Below are positions 48,130-56,859 of a DNA stretch of 64,000 bases, piece by piece. A program made the position numbers and the translations under genes. Every line of letters starts with the position of its first letter. Position 1 is the stretch's first letter. Source of the DNA: Alteraurantiacibacter hainanensis (lineage in GTDB: Bacteria; Pseudomonadota; Alphaproteobacteria; Sphingomonadales; Sphingomonadaceae); NCBI RefSeq assembly GCF_036321025.1, contig NZ_JAZAPB010000002.1, positions 1,426,001 through 1,490,000 on the forward strand. Reading direction: 5' to 3'. Below the pieces are notes generated by a model. It ran no database searches. It was not told where the DNA came from and saw only the letters and a program-made list of their open reading frames with translations.

Positions 48130-49260
48130 CTATTTAAGGCAATTCGCTTGGCGGTCAAACTGCTTGTAAACAATGGGAATTCCGAATTTTGACCGGATTT
48201 GGTTAAGATATCGGTCTCCGCCTTTGCTGGCAGGAAGATGGGACACGATAATCAATTCATCTGCTCGGCAATCATGAGGCCAGTACGCGTACTCTAAGAG
48301 CTGGGGCAAAGCTTGGCGAATGCACACCCGAACGGTCGACGCGGTTTTGATTTCGTAGAATGTAATCTTGTCTCCGATCTTCGTAACCAAGTCGACACTT
48401 GTACCGGCGCCTGTAGGAACCTCAGTGCCTACATTTCTCGCGCCCAACTTTTTTACAAGATAGGCGAATAGGTTGTTTTGAATGTCATTATGCAGCTGGC
48501 GCGCTTTGGATTTCTTAGAAGCTGATCGGCTCACTGAATCCACATCGCGATCCGTATGCCCTGCTTGAAATTTGAAGGGTTGGGTATCGGCTTCGTTTGC
48601 ATCTCCTTCAAAGAACTCCTCGTCCTTTGGTAGCATTGCAGAACCAGCCTTGGTTGGCTGAGACTGAGATCGAACCCATGCGGTGAACTCACTGGCGGAG
48701 ACACCAAACACCTCATGAAATCCAAGGCGCTTGGCTTCCGCCGAGACTGAATTCGATTGGTCCCAGCGCGCGGCGAGAAGTTTCAGTTCTAAGAGTTCAG
48801 AAACTAGGGGCGCGAAACCGGGCAATTCAAACATGGGTTTGAGGTTGAATGAGACGCCCGAGAATTCCCGCCTTGTGGCGTAACCCAGAGAGTCAATTAT
48901 TTGGACGAAATTGGTGTAGGCTTTGCCATCCAACTGGACACCGCGTTCAATTCTGCCTGAAAACCCTTTCCTCAAGCTAGCATTTTGCATTGCCGCGATA
49001 AGCTCATGGTGGCTGAATATGATTGCGACGAGGACAAGAGCATCGATCGCATCGTCCCCGAGGCGCTTCGCCTTTTCCCAGACCGGAGGTAGAATGTCGC
49101 CAGCTTGTACTGAGAGGTTTTTCCGAGCTTGTGCAGGTTCGGCATGAACCTCATCCAACCGGTCGAATACCTCATCAACATCATACTGCTTAAGAAGCTG
49201 CGCGACCTTGTGTGCGTTGTGCTTCGTCAAAGACACAGTGAGGCGATTGATATCTGTCAT
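48130..49260 (-). CDS. PD-(D/E)XK nuclease-domain protein
   Basis: A 376-residue protein. The N-terminal region (1-245) is helical with a possible DNA-recognition role and no known domain. The C-terminal domain (about 255-376) has GTEVPTGAGTSVDLVTKIGDKITFYEIKT with Asp290 and Glu303-x-Lys305, then RQALPQLLEYAYW, the PD-(D/E)XK nuclease pattern with the Q-x6-Y helix. It lies 50 bp downstream of the DNA methyltransferase, making it the likely restriction or effector subunit. Cleavage specificity is unknown. Confidence 0.83.
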   Translation of the reverse strand: MTDINRLTVSLTKHNAHKVAQLLKQYDVDEVFDRLDEVHAEPAQARKNLSVQAGDILPPVWEKAKRLGDDAIDALVLVAIIFSHHELIAAMQNASLRKGFSGRIERGVQLDGKAYTNFVQIIDSLGYATRREFSGVSFNLKPMFELPGFAPLVSELLELKLLAARWDQSNSVSAEAKRLGFHEVFGVSASEFTAWVRSQSQPTKAGSAMLPKDEEFFEGDANEADTQPFKFQAGHTDRDVDSVSRSASKKSKARQLHNDIQNNLFAYLVKKLGARNVGTEVPTGAGTSVDLVTKIGDKITFYEIKTASTVRVCIRQALPQLLEYAYWPHDCRADELIIVSHLPASKGGDRYLNQIRSKFGIPIVYKQFDRQANCLK

Positions 49261-49325
49261 GCGAACGCCGCTCCTTTGCGTCGTTCGTATCAGACTAGCT
49301 TTTCAAGGAAAATTTGCCTGACTGG

Positions 49326-50606
49326 CTATTTCACCAGCATTAGGCACTCTTCGACCTCTCGATCACGATCAAATTGCCGTCCAAGAGTCATGTGCTTGTA
49401 GTCAGTGGAGAGGACTTCGATCGATCGGCCCGCGAATTCTTTCTCGGCTAATTTGCCAAGGTCTTCCAGAGAGATCATGCCAGAGTTGCTATAGCTCAGG
49501 ACTAGATTTGCCCCAGCGTCTCTGACGCCTCTGAAAAGCTCCTGAAATGCCGAGGATACTTGGGTGCGAATGCAGAACGGCGACTGGTGTCTTCCTTCCC
49601 TGTATCGCCCCTTTACGAGCTTCCCACCTTTGATTTGCAGCTCCGGATAATCATAAAGCACCAAGGTCTCAATCGCATGATAGAATCGGCTGTAGTGAAC
49701 GAATGCATATGGGGGGTCTGCGTAAACCGTGCCCCCATCAAGAGACTTTAGGCAGTCGACGTAGTCAACTGCCATGATCTTGTGCCCAAATTCCGAATGC
49801 TCAGTGGCTAAATCGGCGAACACCGATTTGTGCTTCCTAGCGAAGAGGTCTGGTACGGAACGTCGACGATAGATCAAAATGTCTTTCATCGAGGAAGGTG
49901 TGTTGGCTACACGGTACTGCGCATAGTGACCGGTACCTTGGCTCGCATAGGCCATTGCATACATGATCGATGCCAGGATCAAATCATAGGTCGGATCAGA
50001 TTTATACTTCTCGGCGGTTTCTCGTAGCGCATCAATCCAGAGGGCCTGCTCCGCTGACCACCAAGTCCCTGAATAGTATCTCAAGAAAAGGTGCCAAGGG
50101 CGTTCAAATTCTAGATCGATGATCTCACGCTCTTGATCTTCAATAAGTTGGAAATCTTCCAACGAAACATCTGTCGAGTAATCGTGAATCGCACGCAACC
50201 CGATGCGATTTTCGGCAACGATAGCAGTAGCCTCTGCGAGTATCTGGTCTGTCGTTGGCGAGGCATCTGAACGCCAAGAGCAAAGGTAGGCGCGTGCCAG
50301 CACCTTCGAATAATTCTGGATGTCGTTCGAGATGATTGGGACCTGATGTCCTATCGCCCCGGCAAGCGAAGCGCTCCCGGCGAACAGGTCGCAGATTGGA
50401 CCTCCTTTATAAACCTCGTTCACCCCCGTGAGCACGAACTCCATAATCTTAGTCTTGGAGCCCATGTATTTAATGAAGTGGGGGTATGGCTGAAGCTCAA
50501 ACTCCGAATGTGAATTGTCATGAACGGGCTCGTCGCAAGGCTCGTCTGCGAGGGCCAGTCCAAACCTATTTTCCAAAATCGCGATCCTCGTGTTGATCGC
50601 GCTCAA
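49326..50606 (-). CDS. DNA adenine-N6 methyltransferase (D12/Dam class)
   Basis: A 426-residue methyltransferase. SAM motif region FIKYMGSKTKIMEF and ICDLFAGSASLAGAI, and catalytic DPPY at residues 297-300 (VYADPPYAFVHY), are typical of alpha-class adenine methyltransferases. A helical insert occupies about 110-250. The only start is a TTG with no clear ribosome-binding site, so the N-terminus is uncertain. It is the first gene of a four-gene operon with a PD-(D/E)XK nuclease, DGQHR protein and an unknown partner. Confidence 0.9.
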   Translation of the reverse strand: MSAINTRIAILENRFGLALADEPCDEPVHDNSHSEFELQPYPHFIKYMGSKTKIMEFVLTGVNEVYKGGPICDLFAGSASLAGAIGHQVPIISNDIQNYSKVLARAYLCSWRSDASPTTDQILAEATAIVAENRIGLRAIHDYSTDVSLEDFQLIEDQEREIIDLEFERPWHLFLRYYSGTWWSAEQALWIDALRETAEKYKSDPTYDLILASIMYAMAYASQGTGHYAQYRVANTPSSMKDILIYRRRSVPDLFARKHKSVFADLATEHSEFGHKIMAVDYVDCLKSLDGGTVYADPPYAFVHYSRFYHAIETLVLYDYPELQIKGGKLVKGRYREGRHQSPFCIRTQVSSAFQELFRGVRDAGANLVLSYSNSGMISLEDLGKLAEKEFAGRSIEVLSTDYKHMTLGRQFDRDREVEECLMLVK

Positions 50607-50733
50607 AAGGTGAACGCTTCAACAATTGACCATATGGATCTGCTCTTGAGCTGTCCACGAAGGCTGCGTTTCTACCCACTGAAATCCAGAAAGCTTCACA
50701 TCGCTAATCACACCATGCGTCCCGACGTTAGTC

Positions 50734-50750
50734 CTTACACCAGACTTACA
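50734..50750 (+). repeat. arm-type integrase site, right end
   Basis: CTTACACCAGACTTACA, one base different from the left-end copy and in the same orientation. It lies 66 bp from the tRNA repeat, inside the island, as expected for integrase arm sites. The 210-bp gap between the methyltransferase gene and the tRNA holds no gene. Confidence 0.6.
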
Positions 50751-50816
50751 CCGCAAACTTGCTGTGATTCGCGCACGTTTGTGTCGTGCCTAACATGTTG
50801 CTTTTCATAGAAGGAA

Positions 50817-50892
<76 letters not shown>

Positions 50893-51015
50893 GTACCGGC
50901 GGTGTATCGCTGGTGCCCCGTGATTCGCTGTTACGAATCGTCGGGAGGCGCCCATATAGCGATTGTTTCGAGCGTGAAAAGGGGTTGCGTGGCGAAGACG
51001 ATTTTGCGCCGCCAT

Positions 51016-52122
51016 TCAGGACGATTGCCGGTTCCATCGCTCCACCATCATCAGCGCGCCCACGCAGATCATGTTGGTCATCATCGATGATCCCCCGTGG
51101 CTCATGAAGGGCAGGGGAATACCAACGACAGGCGCCAGCCCCATCACCATCATCAGGTTCACGCCGACGTAGAAGAAGATGGTCGCCGTCATGCCGCCAG
51201 CCAGCAGGCGGGCAAAGCGCGTGCGCGCCTCTCGCGCGACGATCAGGCCCCACCGCAGGACGATGCCGAACACCAGAAGCACGAAAAGGCCGCCGATCAG
51301 GCCCCATTCTTCCGCCATGGTCGCGAAGACGAAGTCGGTGTGCGGCTCTGGCAGATAGTCGAGCTGGCTCTGAGACCCTTCGCCGAACCCCTTGCCGGTC
51401 AGCCCGCCCGAGCCGATGGCGATCTTCGACTGGATGATGTGGTATCCGCTACCCTGCGGATCGCTGGCCGGGTCGAGGAACGTCAGCACGCGTTGCTGCT
51501 GATAGGGTTGCAGGCCGAAGAAGAACGCAACTGGCGCGGCAACGATTGCGGCGATGCCGCCGCCGATGAACCACTTCTGCGGGATGCCGGCGAGGAACAT
51601 GACCACGACGCCGCCGAAGCCGATGGCCAGCGAAGTGCCAAGGTCCGGTTGCAGCAGCACGAGCCCCATCGGCACCAGCATGAGGCCGAGGGGAACCAGA
51701 AGCGCCCGCCAGCTGCCGATCATTCCCACCGGCAGCGAATGATAAAAAGCGGCGAGAATCAGCACGATTCCCGGTTTCATCAGCTCCGAAGGCTGGAGGC
51801 GCAGGAAACCGAGCTCGAGCCAGCGCTGGCTACCACCGCCGAGCTGTCCCACGGCCTCCACCGCCATTAGCAGGAGAAGCACGACGGCATAGACGGGAAT
51901 GGAGGCAAGGCGCGCCCATTCCTCGGGGAAATAGGACATCACCAGCGCCATCAGCAGGAACACGCCGAAGCGGATCAGGTGCGAGTCGGCGTAGGGGCTC
52001 ATGCTGCCGCCGGCTGCGGAATGCAGCACCGCCGCGCCGAAAGCGACCACCAGGGTCAGCGGAATGACGACGCGCCACGGGAATTCCGCGATCGGCGTGG
52101 GAAGGTTGATCTCGCCCCTCAC
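51016..52122 (-). CDS. rodA: rod shape-determining protein RodA
   Basis: SEDS-family peptidoglycan glycosyltransferase acting with PBP2 in lateral wall synthesis. The 368 residues contain about ten transmembrane segments and the SEDS motifs (LGGGSQRW, LRLQPSELMKPGIVLILAAFY, LLQPDLGTSLAIG, HTDFVFATMAEEWGLIGGL and PLPFMSHGGSSMM). It overlaps the PBP2 gene by four bases at the end of the mre-mrd cluster. Confidence 0.97.
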   Translation of the reverse strand: MRGEINLPTPIAEFPWRVVIPLTLVVAFGAAVLHSAAGGSMSPYADSHLIRFGVFLLMALVMSYFPEEWARLASIPVYAVVLLLLMAVEAVGQLGGGSQRWLELGFLRLQPSELMKPGIVLILAAFYHSLPVGMIGSWRALLVPLGLMLVPMGLVLLQPDLGTSLAIGFGGVVVMFLAGIPQKWFIGGGIAAIVAAPVAFFFGLQPYQQQRVLTFLDPASDPQGSGYHIIQSKIAIGSGGLTGKGFGEGSQSQLDYLPEPHTDFVFATMAEEWGLIGGLFVLLVFGIVLRWGLIVAREARTRFARLLAGGMTATIFFYVGVNLMMVMGLAPVVGIPLPFMSHGGSSMMTNMICVGALMMVERWNRQSS

Positions 52123-54146
52123 GTGGCAGTGCCCTCGGCGCGGGGGTTGGCCTCGTCGCGAGGCGTGAAGACGCGGTCGTCCGCCTCATCGGGGCCGGAA
52201 TATGCGGCGCGTGCCTCCGCATCGACCTGCTCGGCCAGCGTGACCGGCGGCGGGGCGGGGGGAAGATCGACCCCGGCGGCTGTGGCGTAGCTCTGGTATT
52301 GCTGGTCCAGCCGCTGCTGGGCGGTGCCGCCCCATTGCTCCTCGAGGGCGTGGAGCGCGTCCAGACCCTTCTGCGGATCGAACAGGAACGTCATGACGTC
52401 GCGCGCCACCGGATAGGCCGCGCCCGATCCGCCGCCGTGCTCGATTACCACGGCGCCGGCGTAGCGCGGATTGTCGAAGGGGGCGAAGAAGATGAACAGG
52501 CCGTGGTCGCGGTATTTCCACGGGCCGGATCGACCGTCGGAGAAATTGAGCCCGACGACCTGCGCCGTCCCCGTCTTGCCGGCCATCTTGATCTCTTCGA
52601 TCGGCAGGCGCGCCCGGCCGGCGGTGCCGGGCCCGTTCACCACGTCGCTCATGGCCTGGCGAACGTAGGCCTTGTACTCCTGGCTGAGGCCCATCGACTG
52701 GAATTGCGGACGCGTATCATCCAGCACCAATCTGGGCTTCACCACGTTGGCCGTGGCAAGCCGCGATGCCATGACGGCCAGCTGGAGGGGGCTGGCAAGC
52801 ATGTATCCCTGGCCGATCGTAGCGTTCACCGTATCGAACGCCTGCCATTCGCGGCCGTATTTCTCCAACTTCCATTCGGGATCGGGAACGGTGCCGTAGA
52901 ACTGGTTCACCACCGGCAGGTCAAACTGCTGCTGCATGCCGTAGAGGCGACAGGTATCGGCAATCGGCGGCATCCCGATGCGCTGAGCCATCGCGTAGAA
53001 ATACACGTCGCAGCTCTGGTAGATCGCCTTGGCGAGGTTGGTGGCCCCGTGGCCACTTCGGTTCCAGCACCGGAACACGCGGTTGCCCACGCGAAGCCCG
53101 CCGCTGCAATGCACCGTATCCTCGGGGTCGATCCCCTGTCCCAGAAGGGCCATGCCAACGGTCGGTTTCACGGTAGAGCCGGGCGGATAAAGACCCTGCA
53201 ACACCTTGTTGCGCAGGGGGACGCGCTCGTTCTCCCGCAGCATCGAGTATTCCAGTCGCCCGATCCCGTCGGAGAAACTGTTGGGGTCGAAGCTCGGCAT
53301 GGATGCCATGCACAGCAGGTCGCCCGTCAGGCAATCCATGACCACGACCGAGCCAGATTCGAGGCCAAGTCGACGGGCAGCATAGTCCTGAAGCGGACCA
53401 TCGATGGTCAGCTGGATGGGATTGCCCTGGACGTCTTCCCGCGTTTCCAGATCGCGCACGATCCGGCCGGAGGCGGTGACCTCCACACGGCGCGCGCCGG
53501 GTTCCCCGCGGAGGCGCTGCTCGAACTGCTTCTCGATACCGTCCTTGCCCAGCTTGAAACCCGGTGTGAGCAACAGCGGCTGCGGCTCTTCGTCGTATTC
53601 CTCCCGGCTGGGGGCGCCGACATAGCCGATCAGGTGACCAACCGACGGACCGGTCGGGTAGAAGCGCGAATAGCCACGCTGCGGAATGACACCGGGCAGT
53701 TCGGGGATCCGAACGCTGACCGCGGCAAATTTCTCGTAGCCGAGACCGTTGGCGACAGGCACGGCGGCGAAGCCGGCGGATTCCGCAAGCCTGTCCCGAA
53801 GGTCGGCCTTTTCCGGTTCCGTAAAGTCGAGCAGTTCGGCGAGCAGATCCACGGTCGCATCGGGATCGCGTAGGCGCTCGGGTATGATGTCGACCCGAAA
53901 ATCGGCGCGGTTGGACGCAAGGGGGGAGCCGTTCCGGTCGAGGATCCAGCCGCGGCGGGGCGGAATCAGGGTGAGGTTCACCCGATTGCTTTCCGCCTCC
54001 ATCTCGTACTTCTCGTTCTCGGCGACGGCGATATAGCCCATCCGTGCCGCGAGTAGCAGCCCGATGCCGCCCTGAACCGAGCCGACAACGAAGCTTCGCC
54101 TGTCGAAAAGGTCCTTCAGCGAATTCGACGTTAATTTACGTTCCAT
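52119..54146 (-). CDS. mrdA: penicillin-binding protein 2 (peptidoglycan transpeptidase)
   Basis: DD-transpeptidase of the elongasome. The 675 residues have one N-terminal TM segment, the pedestal domain, and the transpeptidase domain with SxxK (PPGSTVKPTVG), the SxN-like motif after SCDVYFYAMA, and the KTG motif (AGKTGTAQV). A long C-terminal extension rich in Ala, Glu and Asp after the catalytic domain is not usual for E. coli PBP2. It overlaps rodA and follows mreD by three bases. Confidence 0.96.
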   Translation of the reverse strand: MERKLTSNSLKDLFDRRSFVVGSVQGGIGLLLAARMGYIAVAENEKYEMEAESNRVNLTLIPPRRGWILDRNGSPLASNRADFRVDIIPERLRDPDATVDLLAELLDFTEPEKADLRDRLAESAGFAAVPVANGLGYEKFAAVSVRIPELPGVIPQRGYSRFYPTGPSVGHLIGYVGAPSREEYDEEPQPLLLTPGFKLGKDGIEKQFEQRLRGEPGARRVEVTASGRIVRDLETREDVQGNPIQLTIDGPLQDYAARRLGLESGSVVVMDCLTGDLLCMASMPSFDPNSFSDGIGRLEYSMLRENERVPLRNKVLQGLYPPGSTVKPTVGMALLGQGIDPEDTVHCSGGLRVGNRVFRCWNRSGHGATNLAKAIYQSCDVYFYAMAQRIGMPPIADTCRLYGMQQQFDLPVVNQFYGTVPDPEWKLEKYGREWQAFDTVNATIGQGYMLASPLQLAVMASRLATANVVKPRLVLDDTRPQFQSMGLSQEYKAYVRQAMSDVVNGPGTAGRARLPIEEIKMAGKTGTAQVVGLNFSDGRSGPWKYRDHGLFIFFAPFDNPRYAGAVVIEHGGGSGAAYPVARDVMTFLFDPQKGLDALHALEEQWGGTAQQRLDQQYQSYATAAGVDLPPAPPPVTLAEQVDAEARAAYSGPDEADDRVFTPRDEANPRAEGTAT

Positions 54147-54149
54147 GGT

Positions 54150-54704
54150 CTAGCCGATGCGTCTCACGCGAGTGAGCCGCAGTCTGTCGAAAAGCGAGAT
54201 TATCTTGGCAACAATGGGAAATGCGATCACCGAGAGCAAGACCTGGGGAATAAGAAGGGTCAGTCTTTCAAGGCCGAACTCGGCTCCTGAAAACAGGGCG
54301 CTGAACGATAGATAGATCGGTATGAAGACGGCGGCCGTCAACCAGTCCTGCCAGAAACTGCGCCAGGGGAAGCGCAATTCCACCATTTCGAGGGCGACCA
54401 TCGAAACGGAGAAAAGAAGGATGCTGCTGCCCAGCGGCTGACCGGAGAACAGGTCGTTGAAAAGACCGAGCGGCAGGCCCGCCCACATCGGCATGACTTC
54501 GGGACGGGCCATGCGCCAGGCGAGAAGGAAGAGATAGCCCAGGGGGGGGATGATCGGTGCAAGGGCGATGATCGGCAGCATCGGCGTGAGCGAAGCCAGC
54601 AGGATCGAGATCCACGGCACGCCGTAGGCGAGCACCGGGGAGTGCATTCGGTTGATCTTGCTGCCGTAAGCGTCGCGGCGCGCATTGTGGGCGAGCCGTT
54701 CCAT
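54150..54704 (-). CDS. mreD: rod shape-determining protein MreD
   Basis: A 184-residue inner-membrane protein of the elongasome. Hydrophobic segments (ISILLASLTPMLPIIALAP, LGYLFLLAWRMA, LLFSVSMVALEMV and SFWQDWLTAAVFIPIYLSF) and the conserved region MPMWAGLPLGLFNDLFSGQPLG are typical. The ATG chosen overlaps the mreC stop by one base; an upstream start would extend into mreC sequence. Confidence 0.93.
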   Translation of the reverse strand: MERLAHNARRDAYGSKINRMHSPVLAYGVPWISILLASLTPMLPIIALAPIIPPLGYLFLLAWRMARPEVMPMWAGLPLGLFNDLFSGQPLGSSILLFSVSMVALEMVELRFPWRSFWQDWLTAAVFIPIYLSFSALFSGAEFGLERLTLLIPQVLLSVIAFPIVAKIISLFDRLRLTRVRRIG

Positions 54705-55597
54705 TATTCCGTTGTTTCGACGGGTTGGATCGGTTCCCCCATCGCTTCGAACAGGTCGCCTTGCCACATCGGCTGAACGATCACGACGTCGGTCGCAGCA
54801 GGGTTGCTGAGCAGTTGCCCGATCGCGCCATCATCCGTCACTTCGCTGACCATCGCGACCGCGGTGCCCGGCTGGAAGAGACCTCCCGCGCCGGAGGTAA
54901 CGAAGATGTCGCCTTCCTCCAGCGGGTTGATCCCCAGGTTGATCAGGCGAATGCGCAGCGAGCCGTCGGCGCGGCCCTCGGCGAAGGCCACGACGTTATC
55001 CGTGGCCCGGCGCACTGGAACCACGCTGTCGGTATCCGTCAGCAGGAGGACGCGGGACGTATTTCGCCCGGCTTCCAGAACGCGCCCCACCAGACCCAGC
55101 GGGGAGGTAACGGGCATGCCTGGTTCCACCCCGTCCCGGCTTCCGGCGGAGAGGTAAGCGAAACGCCGCGTGCTGGCGGAAGTGGAGCCGATCAGACGCG
55201 CGGTCGCGACAGGCTCCACGTCGCCCTCGCGCAGTTCCAGCACCGCCCGGAGCCGCTCGTTTTCCTGCTCCAGCGCTCGTGCTTCCGCTAGACGGACGCG
55301 CGCGATGCGTATCTCTTCCTGCAGTTCCGCGTTCTTGCTGCCGGCGTTGTAGTATCCGGCGATCGCCTCGAAGAAGTTGCGCGACTGCACACGAGAGGCC
55401 GCGCCCACTTCGCCAACGGGCGCTGCCGCGTCGCTGGCCATGGAGCGCAAACCATTGAACGTCTCGGGTCGCCAGAGCGATATGGAAAGGAGCAGGATAC
55501 CGAGAGCAATTCCGAGACCGGCAGCAAGATATCCGGCGAACAGCCCCAGCTGCGCCCGCTTGTTTGTAACCGATCTATTCGCCGATGGCGGCGCCAT
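54704..55597 (-). CDS. mreC: rod shape-determining protein MreC
   Basis: A 297-residue bitopic protein linking MreB to periplasmic wall enzymes. N-terminal TM segment (LGLFAGYLAAGLGIALGILLLSISL), coiled coil (NAELQEEIRIARVRLAEARALEQENERLRAVLELREG), then the MreC beta domain with VTSPLGLVGRVLEAGRNTSRVLLLTD and GINPLEEGDIFVTSGAGGLFQPGTAV. The N-terminal residues before the TM segment are basic, as expected for a cytoplasmic side. Confidence 0.95.
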   Translation of the reverse strand: MAPPSANRSVTNKRAQLGLFAGYLAAGLGIALGILLLSISLWRPETFNGLRSMASDAAAPVGEVGAASRVQSRNFFEAIAGYYNAGSKNAELQEEIRIARVRLAEARALEQENERLRAVLELREGDVEPVATARLIGSTSASTRRFAYLSAGSRDGVEPGMPVTSPLGLVGRVLEAGRNTSRVLLLTDTDSVVPVRRATDNVVAFAEGRADGSLRIRLINLGINPLEEGDIFVTSGAGGLFQPGTAVAMVSEVTDDGAIGQLLSNPAATDVVIVQPMWQGDLFEAMGEPIQPVETTE

Positions 55598-55628
55598 AAC
55601 CGCCGTTACCTCCAGTAGAACTTGCCAA

Positions 55629-56675
55629 TCAGGCGGTCATGAGCACGCCGCGGTAGATCGGATCTTCCATCGCTTTTCCGGTACCTATGGCAACACAGAG
55701 AAGGGGGTCTTCGGCAATGCTGACAGGCAGTCCGGTTTCTTCCTTGATATGGTCGTCCAGTCCGCGGATGAGCGCACCGCCACCCGTCAGCACGATACCC
55801 TGATCGACGATGTCGGCAGCCAGTTCGGGCGCGGTATTCTCGAGAGCGATGCGAACGCCTTCCACGATCGCGCCGATCGGTTCCGACAGCGCTTCCGCGA
55901 TGTGGGCCTGGTTGATGGTGATTTCCTTCGGAACGCCGTTCACCAGGTCGCGACCCTTGATGATGATGCTCTCGCCAACGCCGTCTTCCGGCACGGTGGC
56001 GACACCATAGTCCTTCTTGATGCGCTCTGCCGTGGCATCGCCGATCAGCAGGTTGTGATGGCGACGGACATAGGAGACGATAGCCTCGTCCATCTTGTCA
56101 CCACCGGTGCGAACCGAGGTGGTGTAGGCGAGGCCGCGAAGCGACAGCACGGCCACCTCGGTCGTGCCGCCGCCGATGTCTACCACCATCGAGCCTACCG
56201 GCTCGGTCACCGGCATGTCGGCACCGATGGCAGCTGCCATGGGTTCGAGGATCAGGAAGACTTCCGAAGCGCCGGCGTTGCTGGCCGCGTCACGGATGGC
56301 GCGACGTTCGACCGATGTCGAGCCGGACGGTACGCAGATGACGATTTCCGGATAGCGCAGCAGCGTCCGCTTGTTGTGCACCTTGCGGATGAAGTGCTTG
56401 ATCATTTCCTCGGCGATTTCGATGTCCGCGATCACGCCATCGCGCAGCGGACGGATAGCCTCGATGCTGTCCGGCGTCTTGCCCATCATCATCTTCGCGT
56501 CTTCGCCCACCGCCTTCACGCGCTTCACGCCGTTCAGCGTTTCGATTGCGACCACGGACGGTTCGTTCAGGACGATGCCGCGATCCTGCACGTAGACCAG
56601 CGTGTTGGCCGTGCCCAGGTCGATGGCCATGTTCTGCGAGCCGAATTTGAAAAGATTTGAAAGGAAAGAACTCAT
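55629..56675 (-). CDS. mreB: rod shape-determining protein MreB
   Basis: Bacterial actin directing lateral peptidoglycan synthesis. The 348 residues have MAIDLGTANTLVYV (phosphate 1), MVVDIGGGTTEVAVLSL (phosphate 2), the adenosine loop TGGGALIRGLDDHIK and the start MSSFLSNLFKFGSQ that anchors to membranes. It is the first gene of the mre-mrd cluster, with its promoter in the 184-bp gap toward the divergent mutL. A TTGTCGACAAA dyad lies in that gap. Confidence 0.98.
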   Translation of the reverse strand: MSSFLSNLFKFGSQNMAIDLGTANTLVYVQDRGIVLNEPSVVAIETLNGVKRVKAVGEDAKMMMGKTPDSIEAIRPLRDGVIADIEIAEEMIKHFIRKVHNKRTLLRYPEIVICVPSGSTSVERRAIRDAASNAGASEVFLILEPMAAAIGADMPVTEPVGSMVVDIGGGTTEVAVLSLRGLAYTTSVRTGGDKMDEAIVSYVRRHHNLLIGDATAERIKKDYGVATVPEDGVGESIIIKGRDLVNGVPKEITINQAHIAEALSEPIGAIVEGVRIALENTAPELAADIVDQGIVLTGGGALIRGLDDHIKEETGLPVSIAEDPLLCVAIGTGKAMEDPIYRGVLMTA

Positions 56676-56859
56676 CGAGAAATCCGTGTTTTGGGGTGAG
56701 CATCCTCACGAAAGGGACTCGTGCGTCAGCCGGGTGTGTCCTTGAAGTGGCGGGTCTTTAACGTGCCATCGCAACAAAGGCCAAAAAATTTGTCGACAAA
56801 CCGACAGTTTTGCCCCGGTTCGCCTCGAAAATGCGACAAGTGGTCGATAAGATACGCAA

